Assembly: GCA_900553005.1 (NCBI GenBank) | Contig: USBU01000071.1 | Location: forward strand, 1 to 6,568 | Length of the DNA: 6,568 nt | From: an uncultured Eubacteriales bacterium | Lineage (GTDB): Bacteria; Bacillota; Clostridia; Christensenellales; Pumilibacteraceae | Reading direction: 5' to 3' | Shown here: one piece after another, positions 1 through 5,820 of the stretch | Position numbering within the stretch: position 1 is the first letter of the stretch | Layout of the letters: every line of letters begins with the position of its first letter | Program-made: the position numbers and the translations under genes | The notes under the pieces: generated by a model | What the model saw: only the letters and a program-made list of their open reading frames with translations | Databases searched by the model: none | Told to the model about the DNA's origin: nothing

Positions 1-11
1 GATGTAGCTCC
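1..11 (+). other. Sequencing artefact: P7 oligo end plus i7 index
   Basis: These bases are not genomic. GAT at 1-3 matches the last three bases of the Illumina P7 oligo (which ends ...ACGAGAT). The eight bases GTAGCTCC at 4-11 sit exactly where an i7 index belongs, directly before the Nextera adapter. Their reverse complement, GGAGCTAC, is from memory the Nextera XT v2 index N718. The position of the index is certain from the flanking adapter; its name is recalled, not looked up. Confidence 0.9.
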
Positions 12-45
12 GTCTCGTGGGCTCGGAGATGTGTATAAGAGACAG
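12..45 (+). other. Sequencing artefact: Nextera Read 2 adapter with Tn5 mosaic end
   Basis: GTCTCGTGGGCTCGG at 12-26 followed by the 19-base mosaic end AGATGTGTATAAGAGACAG at 27-45 is the complete 34-base Nextera Read 2 transposase adapter. It was added during library preparation. Genuine sequence begins at about base 46. In the tyrA frame the adapter translates as MGSEMCIRDR, which creates a false start codon at position 17. Anyone using this window should mask 1-45. Confidence 0.98.
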
Positions 46-46
46 A

Positions 47-634
47 TATTTGACAGGACTCGTCAAAATGTTTAAAGCAAAACCGGTGGTGATGACCGCG
101 GTACAGCATGACGCGCGCGCGTCCAAGGTAAGTCATCTGACGCATATGGCGGCATATGCGCTTGCCGGATACGCGCTTAAGGAGGACGGCTTTACCGGAA
201 CGGGTTTTATGGATACGACGCGCATTGCTGCGTCCGGAGCGGAATTTTGGACGGACGTTGCGTTTCTCAACCGCGAAAACCTTTTAAAGGATATGGACGG
301 CTTTGCCGAGGAGTTTCAAAGGCTCCGCGACGCCGTTGCAGTCGGCGACAGACAAGGCTTATACGCGCTGCTTGACGATGCGCGGCGCAAGCGGGTGGCG
401 CTTACGCAAAAGCGCGTGTACTTAAGCGAATACACGCTGGACCTTGACGTTAAGGACGAGGTGGGAGCGATTTCCCGTGTCAGCAGGCTGCTGGCGGATA
501 ACGGCATAAATATTTCCGGCATTCAGATAATCGATTCGCGCGAGGGGATAGGCGGAGCGCTGAGGATCGCGGTAAAAGCCGAGGCGGACTACGTGCGCGC
601 GGTCAGACTGCTCGGAGTGGACGACAAGCGGTGA
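47..634 (+). CDS. tyrA: Prephenate dehydrogenase, C-terminal part with ACT domain (5' truncated)
   Basis: This is the last 195 residues of a TyrA-type prephenate dehydrogenase, which oxidatively decarboxylates prephenate to 4-hydroxyphenylpyruvate with NAD(P)+ for tyrosine synthesis in the cytosol. Visible family landmarks are HDARASKVSHLTH (the helical dimerisation domain motif HDxxxxxxSHLPH, here with Thr instead of Pro), then DTTRIAASGAEFW, matching the usual DxTRIAxSxPxLW. A C-terminal ACT domain follows from about 425 to 615, with KDEVGAISRV and NGINISGIQI; such domains usually bind the end-product amino acid, so tyrosine feedback is likely. Normal length is about 360-370 residues, so the N-terminal Rossmann half with GxGxxG is missing. 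This is only because the window starts here. The in-frame ATG at 17 is adapter, not a real start. The TGA at 632-634 lies 14 nt before the aroC start. Alternative: an arogenate-using dehydrogenase of the same family cannot be excluded. Confidence 0.93.
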   Translation, partial: YLTGLVKMFKAKPVVMTAVQHDARASKVSHLTHMAAYALAGYALKEDGFTGTGFMDTTRIAASGAEFWTDVAFLNRENLLKDMDGFAEEFQRLRDAVAVGDRQGLYALLDDARRKRVALTQKRVYLSEYTLDLDVKDEVGAISRVSRLLADNGINISGIQIIDSREGIGGALRIAVKAEADYVRAVRLLGVDDKR

Positions 635-640
635 CGGAGG
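634..640 (+). promoter_or_regulatory. Ribosome-binding site of aroC (decides start)
   Basis: ACGGAGG begins on the last base of the tyrA stop codon and stands 8 nt before ATG 649. It favours ATG 649 over the in-frame GTG at 631, which overlaps the tyrA stop as GTGA but would place this site inside the gene. The resulting N terminus, MRFLDAGESHG, matches chorismate synthases. Confidence 0.85.
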
Positions 641-648
641 TTTTAAGT

Positions 649-1797
649 ATGAGATTTTTGGATGCGGGAGAATCGCACGGCAAGGCGCTTGCCGGAATAA
701 TCGAGGGGCTGCCGGCGGGTGTTGAAATAAACGTCGGCTATATAAACGGCGAGCTTAAGCGCCGCCAATCGGGCTACGGCCGGGGCGGCAGAATGAAAAT
801 CGAAAGCGACGAGGCCGAAATTATTTCGGGAGTACGCGGAGGCGTATCCTTGGGCAGTCCTTTGGCTTTTGTCGTAAAAAACAGGGATTTCGAAGCGTGG
901 AAGGGAATCATGGGCGAGGACGCCAATATGTTGGACAAGCGAGTAGTCAGCTGCGTCCGGCCAGGACACGCCGACCTTGCCGGCTGTATAAAATACGGCT
1001 TTACCGACGCACGTAACGTGCTTGAACGCGCTTCCGCGCGCGAGACGGCGGCGCGGGTTGCCGCGGGCGCCGTTTGCAAGTGTTTTTTGTCCATGCTCGG
1101 CGTGAAAATAGGCTCGCACGTTTATAATATCGGCGGAGTCAAATGCGCTTGCGGAGAGTATTCGGCGGAGGAGCTTATTGCCCGAGCCGATGCAAGCGAG
1201 GTCCGCTGTATGGACGCGGAGACCGCTGAAAAAATGAAGCAGATAATCGACTCCGCAAAAGCGGAGGGCGATACCGTCGGCGGCGAGGTTGAGGTCGTGG
1301 TTTCGGGCGTGCCTGCGGGCATAGGCTCCTATGTTCATTACGACCGCAAGCTGGATTACGCGCTAATGGGCGCTTTGGGCGGCGTTCAGTCTGTCAAAAG
1401 CGTGTCGATAGGCATGGGAGCGGAATGCGCCGACCTTCCCGGCAGCAGAGTGCACGACGAGATTTATTTGTCCGACGGAAAGCTTTGCCGCCGCTCGAAT
1501 AATGCAGGCGGCATAGAGGGCGGCGTCAGCAACGGCGAGGATATTATTATAAGGGCGGCGCTCAAGCCCATTCCTACTGTAATGAGCGGTTTAAATACGG
1601 TGGACATACGCACGGGATCCGCCGCAAAATCCAGCCCGGAGCGCAGCGACGTCTGCGCGGTGCCGGCGGCTGGAGTGGTGCTGGAATCCGTAACGGCGTT
1701 TGTCATAGCGGACAAGCTTTTGGAAACGCTGGGAGGCGACCGTATGGATGAGGTTAAGGAAAGATTTCTGAAAAAGAGGGCCGGTTATGGATTCTAA
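649..1797 (+). CDS. aroC: Chorismate synthase
   Basis: Catalyses the last shikimate step, anti-1,4-elimination of phosphate from EPSP to give chorismate, using reduced FMN that is not consumed. The protein is 382 residues, within the usual 350-390. Signature motifs are all present: GESHG at 8-11 with His10, RRQSGYGRGGRM at 38-49, RPGHAD at 104-109 with the second catalytic His107, ERASARETAARVAAG at 126-140, NAGGIEGGVSNGEDI around 285-299, and RSDVCAVPAAGVV at 332-344 with the conserved Asp334. Start ATG 649 is chosen for its ribosome-binding site at 634-640. The 3' end overlaps aroB by 11 nt. Whether it has its own NAD(P)H:FMN reductase activity (bifunctional) or relies on an external flavin reductase cannot be told from sequence. 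Nothing is missing or broken. Confidence 0.97.
   Translation: MRFLDAGESHGKALAGIIEGLPAGVEINVGYINGELKRRQSGYGRGGRMKIESDEAEIISGVRGGVSLGSPLAFVVKNRDFEAWKGIMGEDANMLDKRVVSCVRPGHADLAGCIKYGFTDARNVLERASARETAARVAAGAVCKCFLSMLGVKIGSHVYNIGGVKCACGEYSAEELIARADASEVRCMDAETAEKMKQIIDSAKAEGDTVGGEVEVVVSGVPAGIGSYVHYDRKLDYALMGALGGVQSVKSVSIGMGAECADLPGSRVHDEIYLSDGKLCRRSNNAGGIEGGVSNGEDIIIRAALKPIPTVMSGLNTVDIRTGSAAKSSPERSDVCAVPAAGVVLESVTAFVIADKLLETLGGDRMDEVKERFLKKRAGYGF
1776..1780 (+). promoter_or_regulatory. Ribosome-binding site of aroB inside aroC
   Basis: GAGGG lies within the last codons of aroC, 6 nt before ATG 1787. It supports that start, which falls 11 nt before the end of aroC, and implies that ribosomes finishing aroC reinitiate on aroB. 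Confidence 0.7.
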
Positions 1798-2788
1798 AAT
1801 TATAAGCGGTTTCGATTTAAGCCAAAAAATAAAGGAAGTCGTTTCCGGAGATAACGTTTTCGTGATTTCCGATTCTAACGTGGCGATTATCTACGGCTCG
1901 CTGTTTTCCGGCGTTAATCATTATATCGTTCCCGCGGGAGAGGATTCCAAATCACTCGAGTATTTCGGCAAGGCGGCGCGCGCTATGCTGGAGTGCGGCT
2001 GCAACCGCGCGACTACGGTCGTTGCTGTAGGCGGCGGAGTCGTAGGCGACCTTGCCGGTTTTGTGGCCGCCGCGTATATGCGCGGAGTCAGGTGGATCAA
2101 CGTGCCCACGACGCTGCTTGCTCAGGTCGACAGCAGCGTCGGCGGGAAAACCGCGGTCGATCTGGGGGATTATAAAAATATAATCGGCGCGTTTCACCTT
2201 CCTAAAGAGGTATATATTTCCACGCATTTTCTCTATACTCTGTCTGAAAGAGAATGGCTCTGCGGAGTGGGCGAAATAGTTAAAACATCGTTTCTGTCCC
2301 GCCGGGTTTACTCGGTTTTGGACGGCAAGCTGGAAAATTTACTCGAGCGCGACGACGCTGTTGTTTCCGATTGCGTGCGCGAGTGCATCGAATATAAGAG
2401 GGAGCTTGTCTCTCGCGATCTCTACGAATCAGGCCCGAGAAAGGCCCTCAATTTAGGTCATACTGTTGGACACGCTTTGGAAAAGACCGACAGGCACAGG
2501 CTGTCGCACGGCCAGTACGTGCTAATGGGGCTGGAAACGGAGGCTTTTATCTTAAGGGACAGGCTTCCGGCCGGCAGATACGAGGAAATCAGCGGCTGCG
2601 TTGCGCGCTGCCGCGTGGAATATCCCGATTTCGATCCCGAAAGCGTTGCCAAAGCATGCATGAAGGACAAAAAGAACGGCGGAGGCAGGATTTCGGTCAT
2701 GCTGGCCGATTTTGAAAACACGAGGGAGGTAAAGCTCTCCTTCGACGAGCTGTTAAGGGGGCTTATGCTATGGAAATTAAGCCGCTGA
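1787..2788 (+). CDS. aroB: 3-Dehydroquinate synthase
   Basis: Converts DAHP to 3-dehydroquinate using catalytic NAD+ and a divalent metal (Zn2+ or Co2+), the second step of the pathway. The 333-residue protein is slightly shorter than the common 340-365. The N-terminal Rossmann part holds GGGVVGDLAGFVAAAYMRG (82-100), PTTLLAQVDSSVGGKTAVD (107-125) and NIIGAFHLP (131-139). The C-terminal helical part holds the metal ligands: Glu163 in GVGEIVK, His225 in LNLGHTVGHALE (221-232) and His241 in LSHGQYV. DKKNGGGRI (294-302) is also conserved. Small departures are GVGEIVK where AEVIK is usual, and HGQ where HGE is common; neither removes a ligand. It overlaps aroC by 11 nt and aroA by 19 nt. Related sugar cyclases (2-deoxy-scyllo-inosose synthase, aminoDHQ synthase) share the fold, but the aro operon context makes AroB clear. 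Confidence 0.96.
   Translation: MDSKIISGFDLSQKIKEVVSGDNVFVISDSNVAIIYGSLFSGVNHYIVPAGEDSKSLEYFGKAARAMLECGCNRATTVVAVGGGVVGDLAGFVAAAYMRGVRWINVPTTLLAQVDSSVGGKTAVDLGDYKNIIGAFHLPKEVYISTHFLYTLSEREWLCGVGEIVKTSFLSRRVYSVLDGKLENLLERDDAVVSDCVRECIEYKRELVSRDLYESGPRKALNLGHTVGHALEKTDRHRLSHGQYVLMGLETEAFILRDRLPAGRYEEISGCVARCRVEYPDFDPESVAKACMKDKKNGGGRISVMLADFENTREVKLSFDELLRGLMLWKLSR
2755..2760 (+). promoter_or_regulatory. Ribosome-binding site of aroA inside aroB
   Basis: AAGGGG stands 9 nt before ATG 2770, within the aroB coding sequence. It supports a start 19 nt inside aroB and hence translational coupling of the two genes. Confidence 0.7.
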
Positions 2789-4029
2789 AAAAATTTGACA
2801 AAACCATAGCGCCCGCGCCGGATAAAAGCATCACACACCGGGCAATTATGCTTAATGCGGTCGCAGAGGGGCGCGCAGTCATAAAAAACGCCCTTTTGGG
2901 AGAGGATTGTCTGTCGACTATCAGATGTATGCGCGCGCTGGGAGCCCGCATCGAAACGAACGGCGGCACGGTTACCGTGGAGGGCGCGTCCGAGTTTAAG
3001 TCCCCGGCGTTCCTTGACGTCGGAAATTCGGGTACGACAATGCGGCTTCTTTCAGGTCTGCTTGCCGGGCGGGAGGGCGAGTTCGTTCTTGACGGGGACA
3101 GCTCTATTCGCCGCCGCCCCATGAAAAGGATAATCGAGCCGCTTTCCGCCATGAACGCCGATATTAGCGGTTCGGACGGGATGCGCGCGCCGCTTAAGAT
3201 TGTCGGAAAAAAGCTGACCGGCATATCTTACGAAATGCCGGTTGCCTCCGCTCAGGTAAAAAGCGCGATCCTGCTTGCCGGACTGAATGCCGACGGAGTG
3301 ACTTCCGTACATGAAAAAACGCCGTCGAGGAATCATACTGAGCTTATGCTTAAAGCCATGGGCGCCGATATTTATGCGGCGGACGGAGTTGCTGCGGTCA
3401 GAAAAAGCCGGTTGAAAGCCGTTGACGTCGTTGTGCCCGGCGATATATCGTCCGCGGCCTATCCGATGGTTCTTGCGGCGTGTCTTGCGGGCGCGAGGAC
3501 GGTGATAAATAATGTCGGAGTAAATCCGACGAGGACGGGCATTCTTTCCGTTTTTGCTCAATGCGGCGCGTGCGTAACTCTGTCGAAAGAGCAGTGCGGC
3601 GCGGAAAAAAGCGCCGATATTACAGTGCAGTATTCGCCGGATATGCGGCCGTTTAACGTATCGGGCGAAATGATGCCGTATCTGATCGACGAGATTCCCG
3701 CGCTGGCCGTGCTTGCATGTTTTATAAAGGGCGCTAGCGTGATTTCCGGCGCGGAGGAGCTTAGGGTAAAGGAATCCGACCGCATCGAAACGGTCGTGTC
3801 CTCGCTTAAAGCCATGGGCGCGGATATAGAGGCGACGCGCGACGGAATGATCATCGACGGCGGCAGAGGACTTAAGGGCGGAGCGGTGATCGATCCTAAA
3901 GGGGATCACAGGATAGCCATGGCTATGTCGGTGGCGGCGGCGCTCAGCGAGCGCGGAGCGGTGATTCTTAATCCTGAATGCGCCTTTGTCAGTTATCCGG
4001 ATTTCTACGGAATTTTCAAGGAGGAGTAA
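2770..4029 (+). CDS. aroA: 3-Phosphoshikimate 1-carboxyvinyltransferase (EPSP synthase)
   Basis: Transfers the enolpyruvyl group of PEP to shikimate 3-phosphate, making EPSP; this is the glyphosate target enzyme. The protein is 419 residues (family about 420-450), two inverse alpha/beta domains. Motifs seen are PDKSITHR at 17-24 (PEP/S3P-binding Lys18 and Ser19), GNSGTTMRL at 85-93, RRRPMKRI at 114-121, SAQVKSAILLAGL at 160-172, SRNHTE at 186-191, NPTRTG at 252-257, LIDEIP with catalytic Asp307, RVKESDRIE with Lys334/Glu335, and KGDHRIAMA at 377-385. The set SAQxK, RxHTE and NxTR resembles the group usually called class II, while the Gly of the GNSGT loop is retained; glyphosate response cannot be read off reliably. 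Start ATG 2770 has AAGGGG 9 nt upstream and begins MEIKPLKKF, as usual for the family. The stop overlaps aroE as TAATG. Confidence 0.97.
   Translation: MEIKPLKKFDKTIAPAPDKSITHRAIMLNAVAEGRAVIKNALLGEDCLSTIRCMRALGARIETNGGTVTVEGASEFKSPAFLDVGNSGTTMRLLSGLLAGREGEFVLDGDSSIRRRPMKRIIEPLSAMNADISGSDGMRAPLKIVGKKLTGISYEMPVASAQVKSAILLAGLNADGVTSVHEKTPSRNHTELMLKAMGADIYAADGVAAVRKSRLKAVDVVVPGDISSAAYPMVLAACLAGARTVINNVGVNPTRTGILSVFAQCGACVTLSKEQCGAEKSADITVQYSPDMRPFNVSGEMMPYLIDEIPALAVLACFIKGASVISGAEELRVKESDRIETVVSSLKAMGADIEATRDGMIIDGGRGLKGGAVIDPKGDHRIAMAMSVAAALSERGAVILNPECAFVSYPDFYGIFKEE
4018..4024 (+). promoter_or_regulatory. Ribosome-binding site of aroE inside aroA (decides start)
   Basis: AAGGAGG, a near-perfect Shine-Dalgarno sequence, occupies the last aroA codons, 4 nt before ATG 4029. 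It selects ATG 4029 over an in-frame ATG at 3978 that would add 17 residues unlike any AroE N terminus. Confidence 0.88.
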
Positions 4030-4847
4030 TGAGAAAGTTTGCGCTTATAGGTCAGGATATTTCATATTCGCTGTCTCCGTTTATCCATGGCGAGATTTTT
4101 AAGAAAATGGACTACAGCGCGTCATACGAGCTGATTTCCGTTCCGGCCGACGGGCTGCCCGCGCTGGTTGAAAAACTGAGGGCCGAGTACGACGGCTTTA
4201 ACGTTACCAAACCGCACAAGCAGAATATCATACCTTTTTTGGACGGCAATCCGCCGAAAAGCGTTAATACCGTCAAGATAGAAGGCGATAAAATGTACGG
4301 CTTTTCTACGGACGGTTACGGCTTTAAGCAGGACGTAAAAATAAGATTCGGCAAGATCTACGGCAAGGCCATGGTTCTGGGCGCGGGCGGAGTGGCGCGC
4401 GTCGTGGCAAAGGAACTTAAGGATATGGGACTGGACGTTTATATCTGGAATCGTACCCGGGAAAAGGCCGAAGCGCTTGCCGCAGAGCTTGGCGTAAGGT
4501 TTGCCGAGCGTCAGGACATAAAGCCGGACTTTACCGTCAACTGCACAAGCTGTGGCTTTAAGCGCGGCGAAAATCCCGCCGTCGGCAAGGGCGAGGACGG
4601 CGGCGACTATGTTTTGGTGGACGAACTTAGGGTAAAGTGGGCTTACGATACGATATATTCTCCTCCGGTCACCGATTTTCTGCGTCACTATTCGTCGGCC
4701 AAGACGGCAAACGGATACGGTATGCTTGTGCTTCAGGCCATCGAGGCCGACAGGATCATGTGCGGCTTTGAGATAGACGAAATGCTGGAGCGTGAGCTTT
4801 ACTCCGATATAATGGATAAGATTATTTCGCGGCAGCGGCTGCAGTAA
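4029..4847 (+). CDS. aroE: Shikimate dehydrogenase
   Basis: Reduces 3-dehydroshikimate to shikimate, normally with NADPH. The protein is 272 residues, the standard AroE size. The substrate domain shows SLSP at 14-17, FNVTKPHK at 57-64 with catalytic Lys61, SVNTV with Asn80, and STDGYGF with catalytic Asp95. The nucleotide domain shows GAGGVAR at 118-124 and NRTREKA at 141-147; the NRT motif is the NADPH-preferring signature. DTIYSP at 207-212 and NGYGMLVLQA at 228-237 (Gln236 near shikimate) complete the family pattern. The start is ATG 4029, whose A is the last base of the aroA stop (TAATG). Quinate dehydrogenase or the YdiB type is less likely given an intact SLSP, the NRT motif and the neighbouring aro genes. 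Confidence 0.96.
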   Translation: MRKFALIGQDISYSLSPFIHGEIFKKMDYSASYELISVPADGLPALVEKLRAEYDGFNVTKPHKQNIIPFLDGNPPKSVNTVKIEGDKMYGFSTDGYGFKQDVKIRFGKIYGKAMVLGAGGVARVVAKELKDMGLDVYIWNRTREKAEALAAELGVRFAERQDIKPDFTVNCTSCGFKRGENPAVGKGEDGGDYVLVDELRVKWAYDTIYSPPVTDFLRHYSSAKTANGYGMLVLQAIEADRIMCGFEIDEMLERELYSDIMDKIISRQRLQ

Positions 4848-4861
4848 AAGGAGCTTTAATA

Positions 4862-5287
4862 ATGAAAATACTTGTGCTGAACGGACCTAATCTCAATATG
4901 CTTGGCACGCGCGAGCCGGATATTTACGGCAGCCGCAGCTTAAGCGATATAAACGACGCGCTTGTAAAGCGCTTTTCCGGCAGAGCGGAGCTGGAGTTTT
5001 TTCAGTCCAATTCCGAGGGCGGCATAATAGACAAGCTGCAGAGCGCCGACGCGGACGGCGTGGTGCTTAATGCCGGAGCCTATACGCACTATTCCTACGC
5101 CATTCACGACGCCATAAAATCCGTCGCCTGCCCCGTGGTGGAGGTGCATATGTCTAATATTCACAAGCGCGAGGAATTCAGACACAGATCGGTCATTGCC
5201 GCCGCATGTGTTGGCTGCGTCTGCGGATTTGGAGAGGACAGCTACCGTCTGGCCGTCGAAGCGCTTTTAAGTCGGAGCGGAAAGTGA
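4862..5287 (+). CDS. aroQ: Type II 3-dehydroquinate dehydratase
   Basis: Dehydrates 3-dehydroquinate to 3-dehydroshikimate by the type II (anti-elimination, enolate) mechanism; family members form dodecamers. The protein is 141 residues, the usual 140-155. Motifs are LNGPNLNMLGTREPDIYG at 6-23 with catalytic base Tyr22 and flexible-loop Arg17, NAGAYTHYSYAI at 70-81 with Asn70 and His76, VEVHMSNIHKREEFRHRS at 93-110 with catalytic acid His96 and substrate-binding Arg107. It is unrelated to the type I Schiff-base enzyme AroD. AAGGAG at 4848-4853 is 8 nt before ATG 4862, and the gap to aroE is 14 nt. The end overlaps the aroK start by 4 nt. The symbol aroQ is also used for a chorismate mutase; that is not meant here. 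Confidence 0.97.
   Translation: MKILVLNGPNLNMLGTREPDIYGSRSLSDINDALVKRFSGRAELEFFQSNSEGGIIDKLQSADADGVVLNAGAYTHYSYAIHDAIKSVACPVVEVHMSNIHKREEFRHRSVIAAACVGCVCGFGEDSYRLAVEALLSRSGK
5274..5277 (+). promoter_or_regulatory. Ribosome-binding site of aroK (decides GTG start)
   Basis: GGAG lies 6 nt before GTG 5284. No ATG in frame gives a sensible shikimate kinase N terminus: the in-frame ATG at 5206 would add 26 residues read out of aroQ, while the next ATG codons lie inside the P-loop. GTG 5284 gives MKNLVLIGMMG, the expected beginning. Confidence 0.78.
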
Positions 5288-5802
5288 AAAATCTGGTGCT
5301 GATAGGCATGATGGGCGCAGCCAAATCGACTACCGGCAAGCTGATCGCCAAAAAGCTGAACAGACCGTTTTTCGACGGGGACGACGTGTATGTTTCGCTG
5401 TATAAGGAAAAAATTTCCGACACCTTCGATAAGTACGGCGAGTCCGAGTTCCGCCGCAGGGAAACGGAGGTCGCAAAAATTCTCGGCGCATTGGACGGAG
5501 CGGTGATCGCGTGCGGCGGCGGAGTGGTGCTCAGCGAGGAAAATATGATTGCGCTTAAGTCTAACGGAATTATAGCTCTGCTTCACGCCGCGCCCGAGGC
5601 CATTTACGCGCGCGTAAGCCGCAACGACAACCGTCCGCTGCTTAGGGACGGCGGTCTGGAAAAAATAAAAAGCATCATGGCGGAGCGCGGTCCGCTTTAC
5701 GAGAAATATGCGGATTTTTCGGTGGACAACAGCTATATGGGCATTGCAAAATGCGCCGATAGGGTTATAGCGCTTTACAACAGGATTGCCGTTAAAAAAT
5801 AA
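5284..5802 (+). CDS. aroK: Shikimate kinase, P-loop with Ala for Gly
   Basis: Phosphorylates shikimate with ATP to shikimate 3-phosphate. From GTG 5284 the protein is 172 residues, the normal size. Order of motifs: Walker A GMMGAAKST at 8-16 with Lys14 and Ser15; FFDGDD at 29-34 with Asp31 (Mg2+) and Asp33 (shikimate); GESEFRRRE at 52-60 with Arg57; CGGGVV at 77-82, the Gly-rich shikimate and Walker B strand; NRPLL at 116-120 with LID Arg117; and ERGPLYEKYAD at 134-144 with Arg135. The odd point is that the P-loop consensus GxxxxGK[ST] reads G-M-M-G-A-A-K-S, so the Gly directly before the catalytic Lys is Ala (codon GCC at 5320-5322). All other motifs are intact, so I think the enzyme works, but this is uncertain. 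The GTG overlaps the aroQ TGA as GTGA. The alternative symbol aroL would mark a paralogue and cannot be distinguished. Confidence 0.94.
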   Translation: MKNLVLIGMMGAAKSTTGKLIAKKLNRPFFDGDDVYVSLYKEKISDTFDKYGESEFRRRETEVAKILGALDGAVIACGGGVVLSEENMIALKSNGIIALLHAAPEAIYARVSRNDNRPLLRDGGLEKIKSIMAERGPLYEKYADFSVDNSYMGIAKCADRVIALYNRIAVKK

Positions 5803-5808
5803 TATTAC

Positions 5809-5814
5809 AAGAGG
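5809..5814 (+). promoter_or_regulatory. Ribosome-binding site of the phosphohexomutase gene
   Basis: AAGAGG ends 6 nt before ATG 5821, in the 18-nt gap after aroK. This gap is too short to hold a terminator plus promoter, so the mutase gene probably belongs to the same transcript. Confidence 0.7.
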
Positions 5815-5820
5815 AATACT

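Noticed and set aside
631..648. GTG at 631 as the start of aroC through a GTGA overlap with tyrA
   Set aside because: The overlap is attractive, but the ACGGAGG at 634-640 would then be inside the gene, and chorismate synthases begin at MRFLDAGESHG, that is ATG 649.
643..1338. 231-codon open frame on the minus strand opposite aroC
   Set aside because: It lies wholly within aroC apart from a few bases upstream, has no recognisable motif or ribosome-binding site, and is the usual antisense shadow of a GC-rich gene whose plus-strand product is unmistakable.
3052..3909. 285-codon open frame on the minus strand opposite aroA
   Set aside because: Its translation is Arg- and His-rich low-information sequence without known motifs, complementary to a fully intact EPSP synthase. 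It is an antisense shadow.
3978..4028. Upstream ATG at 3978 as the start of aroE
   Set aside because: It would add 17 residues read from the aroA end in another frame. The strong AAGGAGG at 4018-4024 and the family N terminus point to ATG 4029.
4122..4688. 188-codon open frame on the minus strand opposite aroE
   Set aside because: It is entirely complementary to aroE, which carries all catalytic motifs; nothing supports translation of the other strand.
5206..5283. Upstream ATG at 5206 as the start of aroK
   Set aside because: The added 26 residues are basic, unlike any shikimate kinase, and overlap aroQ. GTG 5284 with GGAG 6 nt upstream gives a normal-length enzyme.
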